Shown here piece after piece: positions 25,801 through 39,300 of a stretch of DNA of 64,000 bases (the stretch's first letter is position 1; every line of letters begins with the position of its first letter). The notes beneath the pieces are model-generated. The model was not told the origin of the DNA. It ran no database searches and saw only the letters and a list, made by a program, of their open reading frames with translations. Source of the DNA: Monarcha castaneiventris obscurior (lineage: Eukaryota > Chordata > Aves > Passeriformes > Monarchidae); NCBI GenBank assembly GCA_026261815.1, contig JAMPIT010000437.1, forward strand, positions 5,530,001 to 5,594,000. The letters run 5' to 3'. The position numbers and the translations under genes are program-made.

Positions 25801-26815
25801 GGGCAGCTGGGAAGAGCAGTGCTGGGGTCCCCAGCCAGGTGACCTCTGTGTGGTCTCTCCTGTGCACCAGTGGTGAGGATGAAGAGAAAGATGACAAATT
25901 TTTTTTGCATGCTTTCCCACTATTTATTATATGTTTTTTTCTGCAATGGGATCAACCTGAACTCTTTCTTGGATGCTTCACTTTGTGGTATGATTACAGC
26001 TGAGTATGGTAATTAGAGAAGTTTTTGCACATTGGCCATTAATCTCCTGTGCACATGTGTTATTGGCTAAAATTTCAGTATTTAAAATACTGATAGTGTA
26101 GAGTATACAAACACTGCTTTGTTGTTTCAGTTGTCTCCAACACCAACTAGCACCTACAAAACGAGGTATGAAAAGGTTGGGGAAAAGGGCTGATTTTCAC
26201 ACCAGTGGTAATGGCTCCCCATGAGAACCTGCCATATAAAATTATTGGGGTTTGCAGGTGCACGGCCATGGGAACAATAAACAAAGCTGTGAGAGCAACA
26301 GTGGTAACGCTGCCTCGGCAGCTGCTGTGAAAGAGCCCAGAGCTGCAAAGAGCAGCCCCTCAGCACTGCTGAAGCTGAGGCACTGGGGCACCTGAGGCAC
26401 AGCACAACGCAGGACAAATTCAGCTCCAGCACAAGCAAATGGGATGTTGCAGTTCTCAGTGTCTCATCTTGGCTTCAGATGTGAACCCTAGGCTCGCAAT
26501 AAAGTAGAACATAACCTTTGCATGAAAATACATGTGAGCCCATCTACACTTCGGGTTTCATTCTAGAACGGTGTTTATTCAAAGAGTGTAATCCTTCCTA
26601 AGTAAACAAACATAAACTCACATCTCTCCCCTCCCTGTAGCCCAACGACCACAAAGTGAGTCATGCTAAAGCACAGAAAATAGGCCCAATCAAGCTGGTA
26701 AAACAATCCAGATTGGAAAGATGAAGGTCTCTAAATTAAGAGTGCTCTGCTGCAGACCCCCAGGCTATTAGAGCTCATGACTGTTTGCTCCAGCACCACA
26801 GTTGCTATGGCAATT
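22811..26815. other. Intergenic DNA, no gene seen
   Basis: About 4 kb with only short open frames on both strands and an A/C-rich run at 25203-25240. I recognise no exon, repeat family or RNA gene in it. Confidence 0.55.
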
Positions 26816-26817
26816 CA

Positions 26818-27055
26818 TATAGACAAACCCAGTAACCTGTCAGGATCCAACCAGGTAAAAAACTAAGACTTAAATTATATTCAGAAATAAACAGGAAGCT
26901 GATGTAGATGCCAAAGAATCGATACACTGTACTCTCTGTGTCTAATACCATTTCACAGGTGGGCAGCTGCATTCTGTACAAGCTGCACACTCCCAATGCC
27001 TTTGAACATTTCCACCACACAGAGCAGCACATTGCAGCAACTCTGACTTGTGAAA
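26818..27055. mobile_element. Probable ancient LINE coding relic
   Basis: The piece GGGCAGCTGCATTCTGTACA at about 26961-26980, followed by AGCTGCACACTC and then AGCAGCACATTGCAGCAACT near 27023, matches in order and spacing the reverse-transcriptase 3' region of an old vertebrate LINE as I remember it. The minus strand has an open frame of 75 codons here (26805-27032), consistent with a decayed ORF read in that direction. It is heavily diverged, and I cannot name the family with certainty. Confidence 0.38.
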
Positions 27056-27945
27056 AAAAATTTAAAAAGAAATCAAAAAACTCTTGTAAAGAAACTGGGA
27101 ACAGACAAGAAGGGCTTAAACAGACCCAGACAATGCCTGCTTGGAGGGTACTCTAAAAAAAAAGGCAGATGGTGTCTTATTAGAAGAGAGATGAGATATT
27201 TTTCAAATTCTTTGACATGATGCTGAGACGAAACCCAGGTACCTTGCAAATGACAAATCTCTAACAGCAGGGAGACAAGCATGTGGCTATGATGGGATCT
27301 GCTGTATTTTAGAGATGTCAGACTGGACCTTGTTTCCATTTAATTAGTGAATCCATCTTGTTCATGCTCCTAGTACTATAGCACCTTAAATTGCATTATA
27401 ATATGCTTCTCAGTAGAAATTGAATTGGAAAAAAAAAAACAAAACACAACAGAATTGTCAGGAGCTGCTTTTATACAATTTCATAATCTTAGTTTTGTCA
27501 TCTCCAGTAATGAATTCAGTGACATAAATAAGGGATTTACCAAATAGAGACCACAGCTTTATCAGACTGAAACTTTCTTATGTCACTCAAAAACACCATT
27601 ATAAAGTACAAAACATCATCTCAAACAACAGGTAAAACATGTATCTGTATGTGCATTCCTAACAAGGATTTTCAGTATTCTTTTTCCTCACCTGGAGGTG
27701 CAAATGACCCCAAAAGGGTGGCAGTGACCCCAAATGGGTGGCAGACAGGTAGTCCCTTCCCTCCCTCATCAGGCAGTCAGCAGAGCTTCTAAAAGGGCCA
27801 AGGCAGAAACACTGTGACCCTCACAAGGCTGTGGCATGAGAGATCTTCCTTTTTGGGGCACTAGCAAGGTAGGAACAGCCAGTTCTTCACTAGGAAGCTC
27901 ATAGCTGTGAACATGGAAGTCTGTCAGCTCTCACCGACCGTCAGA
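27056..27945. other. Intergenic DNA, no gene seen
   Basis: About 0.9 kb of single-copy-looking DNA between the LINE relic and an antisense CR1 fragment. It holds a poly-A run near 27429-27440 and two copies of a GACCCCAAA-GGGTGGCAG motif at 27708-27741, a tiny tandem duplication. No gene is recognised. Confidence 0.55.
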
Positions 27946-28075
27946 ACAGGAATCACATAGGTTGGAAAAGAGCTTTATTATTGAGTCCAGCCATTGCCCC
28001 AGCACTGCCAAGTCCACCACTAAACCATGGCACCAAATGCTGCATCTCCACATCTTTTCGATGCCTCCAGGGGTT
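27946..28075 (-). mobile_element. CR1 LINE 3'-end fragment (antisense)
   Basis: Reads as the reverse complement of the CR1 3' end: TCACATAGGTTGGAAAAGAG, then GAGTCCAGCCATTGCCCCAG, CACTGCCAAGTCCACCACTA and AACCATGGCACCAAATGC. The copy is diverged and truncated after about 130 bp. It belongs to the same sequence variant as the sense copy at 48277-48573. Confidence 0.88.
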
Positions 28076-31000
28076 GTACTAAGGATTGGACCAAACCAAT
28101 ATTAGTGTTAACACTGCCTGCCACCACTGCAGGCAAGAGGGGACTGTGCCTCCTGTCAAGCACAGCTCCTCCCTGCAGAAGAATGCACTGGCACAGCTCG
28201 GTACTGTAACATTTCATTCCTTGCCCTGCCTGCACATCTCCCTGCTCAGGGAGCTGAGGACACACCAAGTAAATCAAAGGGATAAGAATTTATGAAACCC
28301 AAAGCAGCACTGGATTTTGGAATGACAACATGATTGTATATGGGTACTAATAAAAGGCAAAGGTTCCCTGAAGCCACAGGCTATGAAGTGGAGTAGAGCA
28401 ATGTGATTAAGAGAGAGTTAAGACGTATTAAACTTTGAAGGAAAAGGCATTCCGTAGTGACATGTTAATAGATCCCAGGAAAGATTTGTTAATGGACTAA
28501 AAATGGAGAGGCTCTTTGTAGGCAGCACTAAGTAAAAAGTAAATCACAGTTTCTCCATGGGGGAGGTGCACTTAGAACCTGGAGAAGGCAGGAGCACCAG
28601 GTATACCCAGGGCTGCCTGTCTGGGGCTTGGAGCCTGGGACACAGAACACAGGGAGGACACAGGGAGGACACAGGGAGGACACAGGGACACAGGGCTGCT
28701 TCCAGCCCTGGTGCTGAACCACAGCTCTGCACAGACATTCCTGATTTATGTCTTGCTTCCTATCACACTGAGCACTTGAGTGAATAAAAACCTTATGATT
28801 TGGGTCTATGAAGGTAGATCTATGAACGGATGCAGTGATTTCCTGAAAACTTCTTTCAGGGTGTGAAACACAGAGTGTGAAACAAGATATAGTTAAATAA
28901 TAGCTAATTTTCAATTAAAACACACTGCAGTTGGGCAATAGCTGAAAATGAAATAGGATCTCATCAAAGTCTGAACCTTCTAAGGACACTGAGCCCAGTA
29001 AAAAACTTCATCTGGCTGGTATGAGATCCTAAAATTTACTGATAGCAACCCAAAAGCAATCGTAATCAGGGGGGAAAACAGGGCAGTAAAATGTTTGTCT
29101 TGGCCTGGTCTCCCTTCTGCAATCTCCTTTCAAGCTGACATACTGGAAGCAACAAAAGTGACAATATTTCAGATCACACTCCCCTCTGAAAGGCAGAGAG
29201 CACCAGAACAAGTAATACTGTCTCTTCTTGATCATGAAAGGCTGATTTATTCTTGCTGCATTATAATAAAAGGCATAATATAATTTGTGACATATTGAAA
29301 TCAGTGGGGGAGCTTTACCCTTTACTGGTGGGGCAATTTCTTTTCTCCGTAGCCTCGTTCAGATGCACCTAAGATTCTTGGAATTTCTAACATAAACTCT
29401 AACCCGCATTTCATAGGCAATGAGAAAGTGGCATCAGGAATTCTGGATGTGGCTTTGGAGAGGACTGGATGTAATTGCACATCTGCTATTGTACCATCAA
29501 ACACAGCCTTTTTCTCCAAAAGAGGCAATCCTACATGTTTAATGAAAGGGGGTGGTGTACATGGTGACAAAAATTAATAAAACACCTGCTTAAACTCTGT
29601 TTCGGGCTTTTTTTTTCAAACTTGAGGCCCATCAGGATGCTAAAGATGAGCATCAAAGAAGCATCAGCTGGTGCTTTAGTCACCCCTAGCGTGTTCAAGT
29701 CCTGGGCCAGTCCCAGTGATGGGGATCCTCTCCTGGCCAGGTGTTTTTCATGGGGAATCCCAAAGCCAGGCTGAGCCCAGAGGATGCAGGTTCCTTTAGG
29801 TAACAGCAGCCAGGAGTTTTGCATTTGGGAGTTCATGAACTACATACAGTTGTGAAAGGGGAAATGGTTTGGTTTAGTCCCATGAGCATCAATGTTTGCA
29901 GCTGGGACATGTCAGCCCTCCCACAAGTCTCTGATAGAAAGAAGCTTCCAGAAAGAGGGCCAAAAGGAGAGCTGTGGAGTGAGAAGGGAAGAGGTGGCAG
30001 CTGCAGGCTGCAGCTCTGGGACCCTGATCTACAGTTGCAAAGCAGGTTTGGAGAGGAGGCTTAAAAGAGTGAGACAGCCAGGATATCTTCAGTCTGTGGA
30101 GAAGGGCCGTCCCCAGAGTGGAGGTGGGTGTTTGAGCATCTTAAAGGAATGTAATTTATATGGTTGTTTCACAGATACTCCTGAATGGATGTGTTTTAAA
30201 GTTGGGGCAAACCAGGTGAGTTAGAGGGAGTACAGCCAAGGAGCTGTACCCACTCACCATGCCCTTCATGCAGCAAAGCAACAAAAAGTGCAAAGGGAGA
30301 ACTCAGAACCAGGAAGAATGTTTGGGGTTTTTTTAATAAAAGAAGTCCTACGTCTTTCTGACAAAGTTCTATATGGTAGAAAAATGCCAAACTGTTGATT
30401 TTCTTGGAATGCTTATGATCCTAATTACTTTATTGATTCAATGCCTGCATTATATATGAGTTTTGTTTTAACTATTTTTATCACTTGTGTTTTTACTATA
30501 CATAGCACTAAAATTTAATCTGAGATAGAACTGTCCTAGGGCTTTTTGTTGCTCTAAGTCACAGGTTTGGGTTTTTTTTTTTTGACTATTTCCATATTAA
30601 TAACTACTTAGCTTTTTCTTCTGGCTTTTGTTTTCCATGAGGAATATCCACTCTCTCTTTGTGGAAGAGGGGGAGTGACATGTTTGTTTGGGGTTTTTAT
30701 GATTATTTTTATTTCAGTATATATTTCTTAAGTGAGAACAGTCCTAATATCTACTTTCTGGTGAGCACAGTAAATCATGAAATTATGTATTTATCATTCC
30801 TTTTTATTTTTTAAAGTTATAATAGAAAGGAAAGCCATTTAGCAAATCAGGTACAAAACTAAGATCTATGTTTTAGGAGCTGCAGGGGAGTTGGAAGAAA
30901 ATTGGCTCTTGTGATGAAGCGTTATTCAGTCCACCACACATGTGAAGTACAATTTTGCCCCTGAGGTGAAGAAACGGGTGCTTTTTCCCCTTCTCTATAA

Positions 31001-32840
31001 CCTTGGAATTTGGAGGATTTTCCTTGCGTGTGTTACTGTACCACTTGGCAGTGCCTCTGATGCTTATATCTGGGATATGCTAAGAATGGCAGGGGCAAAT
31101 ATGTGTCTACTTGCAGGGTAAGGCAGGTAGAGGGAATAGGGACAGGACTGTTTCCAGTTCTGCTTCCCCCCCACTTCTCTTCACAATGGGAGAATGGAGA
31201 TTTTACTGTTTGGTTTTGTTCTAGACCTGTTTCTGTATTAATTGCTCTTGATAGATAATTACTAAAACTCAGTGGTGTTTGAATTAACGTGTCTGTATGC
31301 ATAGGAACAACCCAGAGACTCTGAGCTTTGTGCGCAACCTGTTTAAGGTATTAGGGAGCCATCCACACCTCCATATCACCCCAACATTGCCTGGGCTTTA
31401 GGGCTGTGTGTGTGGTTGGGGCTGCCTGATGTTCCTTAAGAGTGATTCCAGTGTAGGGTAAATAAGCCATCAAAAACTGAGAGATTAAGTGACCTCTGGT
31501 AATCTGAAAGGGTGTATTGCTACAAGCCATTAAAAAATGGGTCCCCTCCTGGGCAGAGTTGCAGCAAGCAGTATTTTCAGTATCCTGGAAGCGATGTTCA
31601 GCTTTGGAGGGCATGGAGAGCAGGAGGAAAGGGGGATGTGCTGCAACAACACCTCTTCAGTATTTCCCTTCTTTCACGCACAGCTTATTACCTTTAGTGT
31701 CACTGTGATGCATGAGAGTGACTGTGAGTGATGTTGATTATGTGCTGTGGGGAGGACGGAGTTTGAATTCTCCTCTTTGACTTTCCAGCACTTCTTTCTG
31801 GTACAGAGTAAGATTATTTTCTTGCCTTTTCCTGTTCCTCTTCAGAGCACTCCAAGAATACTAACAGCGTTCTTGTTCTGTGCTTTGCCGAGCGCGGGGC
31901 TGCGAAATCCAGCTGGCACTTGCACAGAGATTCATATGGAGAACTGTCCTGGCTTCCTCCTCTTAACCTCTATAAGGCCAGCCACTCTATTTTTCAAGAT
32001 ATAAATTAATAAAATTAAAATGCAGGAATATAATGTAGAGACTGCTGTGCTGCTGTTGCACCTGACCGATGTGTTAAGACTGAAGCTTGAAGATAGAGGG
32101 CAAATCATGTGAAAATGTTAGTAGTGTAAAATAGAGAACAAGGTTTGGAGAGAAGGAAAAATAATTTGAAGAATATTCTAAGCAAAAGTGCCAGAAGGAA
32201 GTCGTACATATTTCAAAGAGACAGATTGGGCAAAGAAGGCTGGCAAAGCAAATCCTTGTAGCAAAGCTGTTAAAATGGCATTGTCTTAGAGCGGTGAAAC
32301 TCTGCACTCTGCATTTCTCTGCACGAGTTAACTTGACCCCCAGCCTTGTTTCTACAGGAGTGGAATAACTTGATAGGCAGCAGGAGGCAAAATTATTTCA
32401 AGTCTTTTGGCATTGCTTCCTGTAACCAAAAAAGTAAACACGGACATCAGCATGTAAACAGGATGCTCAGCTGTAAGTTAGAGCAAGATGTAGCTTGTTC
32501 TACATTCAGCTTTTCTAAAAATAATTCCGCTTTAGTAAATAAGACATTCTGTATGTGTATCCTACTTCAACACATTTCAGATTGCCGTCAACAAACTGCA
32601 GGATTTTAGTAGAAGGTGTTTGCTAAATAACAACTAAGGCAAATGGATTTACTAAATCAGACCTTCTCTGTTTTTGTTGCTAAACTTCTGTATGGAATAT
32701 GCTTTTCTGTATTTGGATAAATGCTGCTAGGGATTTACTATTCTATTTGTGAATGTGGCTGTTCTTGCAGAGCAGTCTTATGCCTGAGATACTGGGATAA
32801 CCAGGAGGTGGGTGTTCTACTTCTAGCGCTGCGTTACTGT
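28076..32840. other. Intergenic DNA, no gene seen
   Basis: About 4.8 kb without a recognised gene. It contains the 11-bp minisatellite at 28640-28695 and several T runs, for example near 30570-30582. The short open frames here overlap on both strands and have no recognisable product. Confidence 0.55.
28640..28695. repeat. 11-bp minisatellite (ACACAGGGAGG)
   Basis: Three near-perfect head-to-tail copies of an 11-bp unit ACACAGGGAGG, then a shortened ACACAGGG copy. Because 11 is not a multiple of 3 the unit reads through successive frames and keeps both strands open, which explains the artefactual open frames of up to 128 codons here. Confidence 0.9.
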
Positions 32841-32850
32841 GTTTTCTAGC

Positions 32851-32906
32851 TTTTTTTTTTTTTTTTTTTTAAATATGTCTTTTGGCAAGAAAGACCATCT
32901 TTTTAA

Positions 32907-32937
<31 letters not shown>
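32851..32937. repeat. Two poly-T tracts (T20 and T26)
   Basis: Pure T runs at 32851-32870 and 32912-32937 separated by 41 bases. The DNA after each run begins AAAT and carries GGCAA at a matching distance, suggesting a diverged tandem duplication of about 65 bp. Length of such runs is often uncertain in assemblies. Confidence 0.85.
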
Positions 32938-32943
<6 letters not shown>

Positions 32944-33137
32944 CGCTGCTGGCAAAAGTGTGAGCTCTTTGGTTTCTTGATAAAACTGCTGCAGTTTCTC
33001 TTGGAAATCATAATTTGGACATGCAGAGCTGCATCTCATAAAATAAACCATAGTCCCATGGACTCCTGTGTTGACTGAGCACAGGGAAACTGTAGCTCTA
33101 TGGGGGACCTGTCAGCAGCCTCCCTGTGCCTTTGAGC

Positions 33138-33335
33138 AAGCCAGGCTCTTTACAACACTGTATGGCAGGAAGCTGAGAGGCAAAGGACATAAACTGAAGT
33201 CACAGAGGTTTACATTGAATTTATGGGAAAAACCTTCTCATCGTTAGGTGAGTCAAGCAGATTTTGCCCAGAGAAGTTGTGTAGCCTCCAACTGTGGAGA
33301 TTTTTTCAAACCCTGGTTGGATAAAGCTCTGGGCT
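33138..33335 (+). mobile_element. Old CR1 LINE fragment (sense)
   Basis: A degenerate CR1 internal segment: GAGGCAAAGGACATAAACTG, then a pattern like TTTACATTGAATTTATGGGA, followed by TTTTGCCCAGAGAAGTTGTG, TAGCCTCCAACTGTGGAGAT and the start of the TTCAAACCC...GGATAA segment. It lacks the terminal ATTCTATG repeats and has many substitutions, so it is older than the copy at 3569-3887. Confidence 0.78.
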
Positions 33336-33339
33336 GCTA

Positions 33340-36300
33340 TGGCACACAGTAGTTTTGGATCATAATCTAGTTGGGGTTTTATGTCAAAATCTGATGCACC
33401 TGTATGAACTTCCTTTTGACCTACATGGATATAGTAGAGGGCAAAGCAAATTATAGCCCATGAGCCTGGGGGACTTCTTCTCTTGACTTTCCAGCAAAGA
33501 TGGTGTCCTTAACATTAGATATGTGGTAAGAATGTAGTAGGTACAGTGCAACAGAGTGACTTCCTGACTCTTTAAATAACAGACCCAGATTACTTGGGAA
33601 TTTCCAAAATACTGTTGTCATTAGACTGTTGAAAGGTAAGTCAGGTAACTTGGCAATAAAGGTTGTAAATAGGGCAAATAAACCACCTTTTTTCCCTATC
33701 CAAATATGGCACATTTTGTAATGTACTGTAGAGGTAGTGTCTGGTATCAGCAGTGAGTGATGGTGTTTGGAGGGTGAATTCGAAGCTTGTAAGGCAAGTT
33801 GTAAATATAAGAGAAAGTGTTAATGGAAAAAGGGCAGTTGATTCTGGCTTGGACTCTTCCTCCCTCCACACATCCACATCCTTTGTTATGCCTCTGTTAT
33901 AAAATTTCTGCTTACTGTACCTGTTTGCCTCTAACCCTTTAGCTTCAGGCAGAGAAGTGTGAGGAGGCAAAAATCAGTGAGTTATGAAGACTTGTTTCTT
34001 TCCTTTTCAGATGTGTGTGCACATCATTGCAAACAGAGTGTACCCAAGAGCTTTAAGTGGTCAGTCTCATCATAGGCAGGTAGTGAGACCAGGTGAACAG
34101 GCTCCTTGGTATGGATTTACCTCAGCTGGAATCTTGGTGTAATTTGCACCTTGTCTTCACCAAGACGTAGATACATGTGAGGAGTGGGTGACTTCCCACT
34201 TCTAGAAATGTAAATGCTGCACTTGCCCCTGTAGCAGAGATTTTGTGGATTTAAATATCCAGATGGTGGTGCTTGGCAAAAGTCATATCTTACATGGTTT
34301 AATTCACGCTGCAGTTGTTCATTTTGATGCTGGAGATGACTTTAGAGTAGGAAGTGTTTCGAGATGAAAATGTTTGTCCAAGGCCATTTCTCTTTCAAGT
34401 CTATGACTAAAAAGAGGAGGAGGGCCCAAAGGAGAAGCTACTGGCTGTTAGTGGTGGCCTACTGGTGTGACTCTATTTGAAGTGATAGACCACTGAGAAC
34501 AAAGAGGATGCTTTCAGAGGATAATATTTCGTTTTGAGCAGCCAGAGAGTCTTTAGAATGGCTCTGGCCATGTGCCATCTTCACCTTAAGCATCCTGGCT
34601 GCTAAAGAGTATTGTACTAGTAGTTTAGAACTGGGCACCATGGATGCTGGGGAATGCATTTAGTGCAGATAGCTTGGGGTACAAGCTGCAGGTTGAGCTG
34701 AGGGGCAGGGCCCTGAGGTGAGAGGCTGTGAACTAAGGGCATGGGGACCTGCAGTACAGCCAGGTGAGGGACAGAGACACAGGAGCTGAGGACCTCTGGA
34801 TTTTCCCACCCGGAGACTGTAAGGGGATAAAAGCCCAGGGGGTCCTTTGTTTTGCAGCCCTCCTTGGAGGCATCAGCCCAAGCTGTTAAAGTGTTGTTTA
34901 GCTATTGCACCATGATGAAAATATTTTAAGGATCTGGATGTCTGAGATTCTGCTATGGGAAACCTGGAGTGAAGCTGATGAGAAAACTTGGTCTGACTGT
35001 CAGTGTAGCTGAGAAGGGGCCTCAGTTCCAGCTCAAGTAGTGAGAGTGACTCCTGGATGGTGGGACAGGGAAGTTTCCTTAACCATAGATATCAAACACT
35101 CTGGTGCTCAGTTGTTTTCTCTGCATGCTATGGAAAACACTTTTGTGGGTATATTCTTTATACAGTCCTGATTTTTGCAAATGATATCGAGAAATGCCCA
35201 AGAACACATGGTATGAGACTGTCAAGGAAGAGGCGAAGGCCAGAATACCCTCTGCTATCTTTTCCCAATTTATACATGTTTTGCAGTACTTTCTTTAAGC
35301 TTTATTTTCTAAGGATTTTGTTCCTTGGCTGGGTGGGGCTCTGAGCACTGTGTGCTCCAAGATGACGATGTGGAGCCTTCAGTATGAAAATTGGCATGTG
35401 GCTTGCAACTGAAAATGAAGACAGATTTTTGACATTCCAATTCCAGGTTTAGGGTACTCTGATCACTCAGCAGCTTTTAATTGGGGGAGAGTCTCCACTT
35501 ATCGGTGCAATGCCAAAGAATGGTGCTGGATTAATTTTATCAGTAATTTTTCCTCACTGTACAGAAGGAAATCAAATGTGGCACTACAGAGGAAGCTGGT
35601 GATGCTGTGTTTTATTGGTTAGATGGGAGAAAATGCTAAAAGTATAAGTTTAATGTGAGTTAATGAATAAAACTATTTGTTTTCAACACTTACCCTCTAA
35701 CAGAGCATTAGTGCTACCCCTGCAAGCAGCTAAGTTGTGATGAAGATTGTTATTTGTGTCCCAAACTTTGCTGGTCAGAGCCACTGGAGCTCTGCATGAA
35801 AGGCAAGGAAGGTCAAGCTGCATGAATCTTAATGTGTCATCTGAATTCCAGGTACTATTTGGAAAGGAATGAAGATGTCTGGGGGTAAAGAGTGTATTGC
35901 TCTAAAACATTTAAAGTGCAAAAGAAAATGGGCTGTACTCTGCCATCCTTAAAACATAAGAGGTAAAACCCATAAATACAGGCGGTATTTTTATGGGCAA
36001 GAACAGTACATTTCTTAGTCTGTTGCACAGTCAGCCTTTTGGCATACTAATTGCTGAAATCATAAACATCCGTAGCTTCAAGCTGGTTGCTGAAGTTATC
36101 CTGCTAAATCTTTATACAAAAATTTAAAAAGTAAAAAACCAACACAAATGATAGCTACTTCTTCCCAAATTCTCCTCTAATGACACTGTTGTTCTAATAA
36201 AGTGATTAGACTTTTTTATCCCAGCTAGGGATGCTGCTAAACCAAGTCGAAATACCCATCTCGCTGGGATTATCCTTCAGGCACTGTTTAAATGATGCCC

Positions 36301-39300
36301 CAGCAAATACATCTACTTTAACTTGACATTTGTTGTCCTTGCTGCTTTCTCCTACTAGTTCTGTAAGACTCTTAATTTTTCCCTTGGAGTCCCTTAGTGT
36401 TTTAGAAAAAAAAAAAAAAAAATCTGTCTTTATTCTTGGAAATTACATTTTTGTTGATGAGCCGTCCATTTTCTTTCACTTAAGAGCTTTAAATTGTGTG
36501 TGGCTTTGACAGCATTTTTACTCTTGGAAGTATTCGGCTACACCATCACACTTCAAAAAAACCCCAACTGTTCAGAGGCAAACTGTTGCCTTGCTCCATG
36601 CACTGATGCTCACTATGAAAGTGAACCAGAGCAGAGAAAAGCTATTTATTACATGATGGCATCTTCAGGCCTATGTTAGTCTGAAAAAGGTCTTTCATTC
36701 TACTTTCATTCCATCAGTCTGCAAATTATGTTTTGATTAAAAAGTAATTTATTCACCCTTAGTTTTAAAAGTTTTGGCCATGGGAATTAAAACTGTTAAC
36801 AATCCCAAGATACCAGCTGAAATGAGAATAAAGGAAAATACCAGGCACTGAAGCAGTGCTGCCTCTCACATGGTCTTTTTTGGACCCCTTCTGCCCAGAG
36901 TTTAAACAAAAAGGAAAGATTTTCCTATCAAATTGGCATGTATTTCTCTGTACCAGTCTCTGCTATGGATTTTTTTTATCCTGATTGGAATTAAAGCCCA
37001 TGCACTGACAGAAGTAGTGAGAAGAGATCAAATGGGATTCAGTCATGTGTTTTCATTTAAATTGCAATTGCAGAAGTGTTTGAAATGAAAAGGTTTAATA
37101 ACATACTCTTTACAGTGGCCTGTATTAGGACAAGTAAATCAGGTACCATAAACAAAACGTAAACCCTGGACAAACGCCCCCCCCAAACCCCACCCCAGTT
37201 TATCTACTTTAGTCTGTATTGGGTGTTTTACTGGCTGGAGTTTGCTTTTGCTCCATGCAACAAATGGGCAGCAGGTAAGATTTTGACAAAATTCTGGTGC
37301 ACTCTTAGATTTTCCATTATCTTTTAGTGTTTGCACTATTTGACTCTCTTTATTAGAGTTTGTTTGGGTATGTGTCTGGAAAACAGTGAAGAATTACAGC
37401 CAGAGAATCAGAGAACAAACTTTATTATATGGATTTCATAGCAGCTCATATAAATGCTTTTCGTGTAGAGCTATAGTGTGACAAGGGATTAACACACATC
37501 CTCTGAAGCTATACCTTTCAACCAGCAGTGAGCTGCCTTCTATTTTTGTACCTTGTGTAGTCTCTTATGTCAATGCACAGGACATAAAATACATTCTAAC
37601 ACTGGGTTTCAACTATTTAAGAAGGTGAGGTTGAATCAAGAGACCAGGTCCAGATTTAAATGGAAGTTCCATGAATGCTCTTCCATAGAGGAGCTGTGCA
37701 TAGCAGAACCTGCTCTGCTTGGGTACAGCCACACAACAGGGCAAAAATTACCATGGAAATAGCAAAGAGGGTACAGCCCTTGGGTGTTCTCCAGGATTTT
37801 TAGATATTTTAGTCTGAATTATGGCAGGCATAGGCCACCTGACAGCAACAGAATCAGCAATGTGCAAACTCCTGCAGGTTTAAGCAGGTGTGAGGAAACA
37901 ACCCCAGTGCAGCGGGATGGACTATCCCTGCTGTGGGTAGTGCTGCTCTGGGAAACAGTCAAAACTCTGATGTCCTGGAATGGAAATAGGTGATGATCCA
38001 TTAATCTTCACTTGAATCTATGCTGAGAGCATGCTCTGCCATGGACTTGCAGTGTGAGCCATAAGCCAGATTTCACTGCCTGTGCTCAGCACTGCACTGA
38101 CAACAGGGCACAACATGAGTTGAGCAGCAGCTTCCCACCAGATACATCAAGGCTTGAGTCTAACTCTGTCACTACTACAAGAACATGGTTTTGCTCTAAT
38201 TACAGTTTTTAAAATATTTCAGTTTTTTACCCACTGGTCCCCTGGAGAGTTAAAACTGAAGTGTCCTTGATTCTGTTGATTTCTGTGAAAAACTTTAACA
38301 CCATTTTATTGGGTTTTGATTTAATTAGCCTGCTTCAGGGAGAGGATTAACATAGCATGTATAGCCCCTATTTAAGTGTACCCAGCATTGTATAATAGGG
38401 GAGTTTGTGCCAAACAAACAGCTGGGCTCTGCCTGGAAAAGCTTATATTCTGGTGGCACAAACAAAAATACACAATAAATACAAACACAGAACAGCATGT
38501 GGCCATTGCAGTTGGTATTAAATGGAAAGAAATTAAATTCTTCTGTTTCTGTGACGTTTTTCTGCTAAGTGCCTCAGAATTATTATAACTTGTTATTGTT
38601 TCTTTTTATGGACTATCTCTTGACATCCTCCCCTTCTAAACAGAGCTTCTGTTCCAATACTTAGACTATTCAGCAGATTTTTTCTTATGACTTGCACCTT
38701 CTTTCCTTGTTTTAAACTCTCTTGTGATAATTTTGCTTCCTAGTTATTGTATCTCTCCATCACTGATGGTTCCATATGGTCACTCAATTCACACAGTTAC
38801 TTTAATTAGATCCCTCTGTAGTGAAGCACTGCACTGGGCATAAGCTCTAGTGTCTCTCCTGATGGATCACTGGGCAAAGCCTTCACTCATGAGGACTTAC
38901 ATTGGAATGTGGTTTTAATTATTTGGATATTTAAAAAAAAATAGTCAAAAGCTACATTGAGAAAGCAATGCTAGATATTTCTTTAAAAAACAAGTGGAAA
39001 GAGGTGTCTACAAACTAGAGAGGTTTACATTTGATGTATTGATATTTAAAAAAAACCAGACAATTTCTTGCTGTTTATAAACAAGAGCAAAAACGTTTGG
39101 GCTCTTACACATTATTTTCTTACTTTTCTGACAACAAACTTGGGAGGAATCCTTCCCACAACATGGAGGTCTTTTTGTGTCTTGTCAGAGATAAGGTGAT
39201 TGTGTGGAAAAACAATGATGATAGGGATCTGTAATTACTTGTGACTGATGAGCATATCTGACACTGTTTCCTGGTATCCACCGATAATTCTCCGAGGTAA

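Noticed and set aside
28528..28914. 128-codon open frame on the minus strand with a Cys/Pro-rich repeat
   Set aside because: The repeat is the 11-bp minisatellite read in translation, and overlapping frames are open on the other strand.
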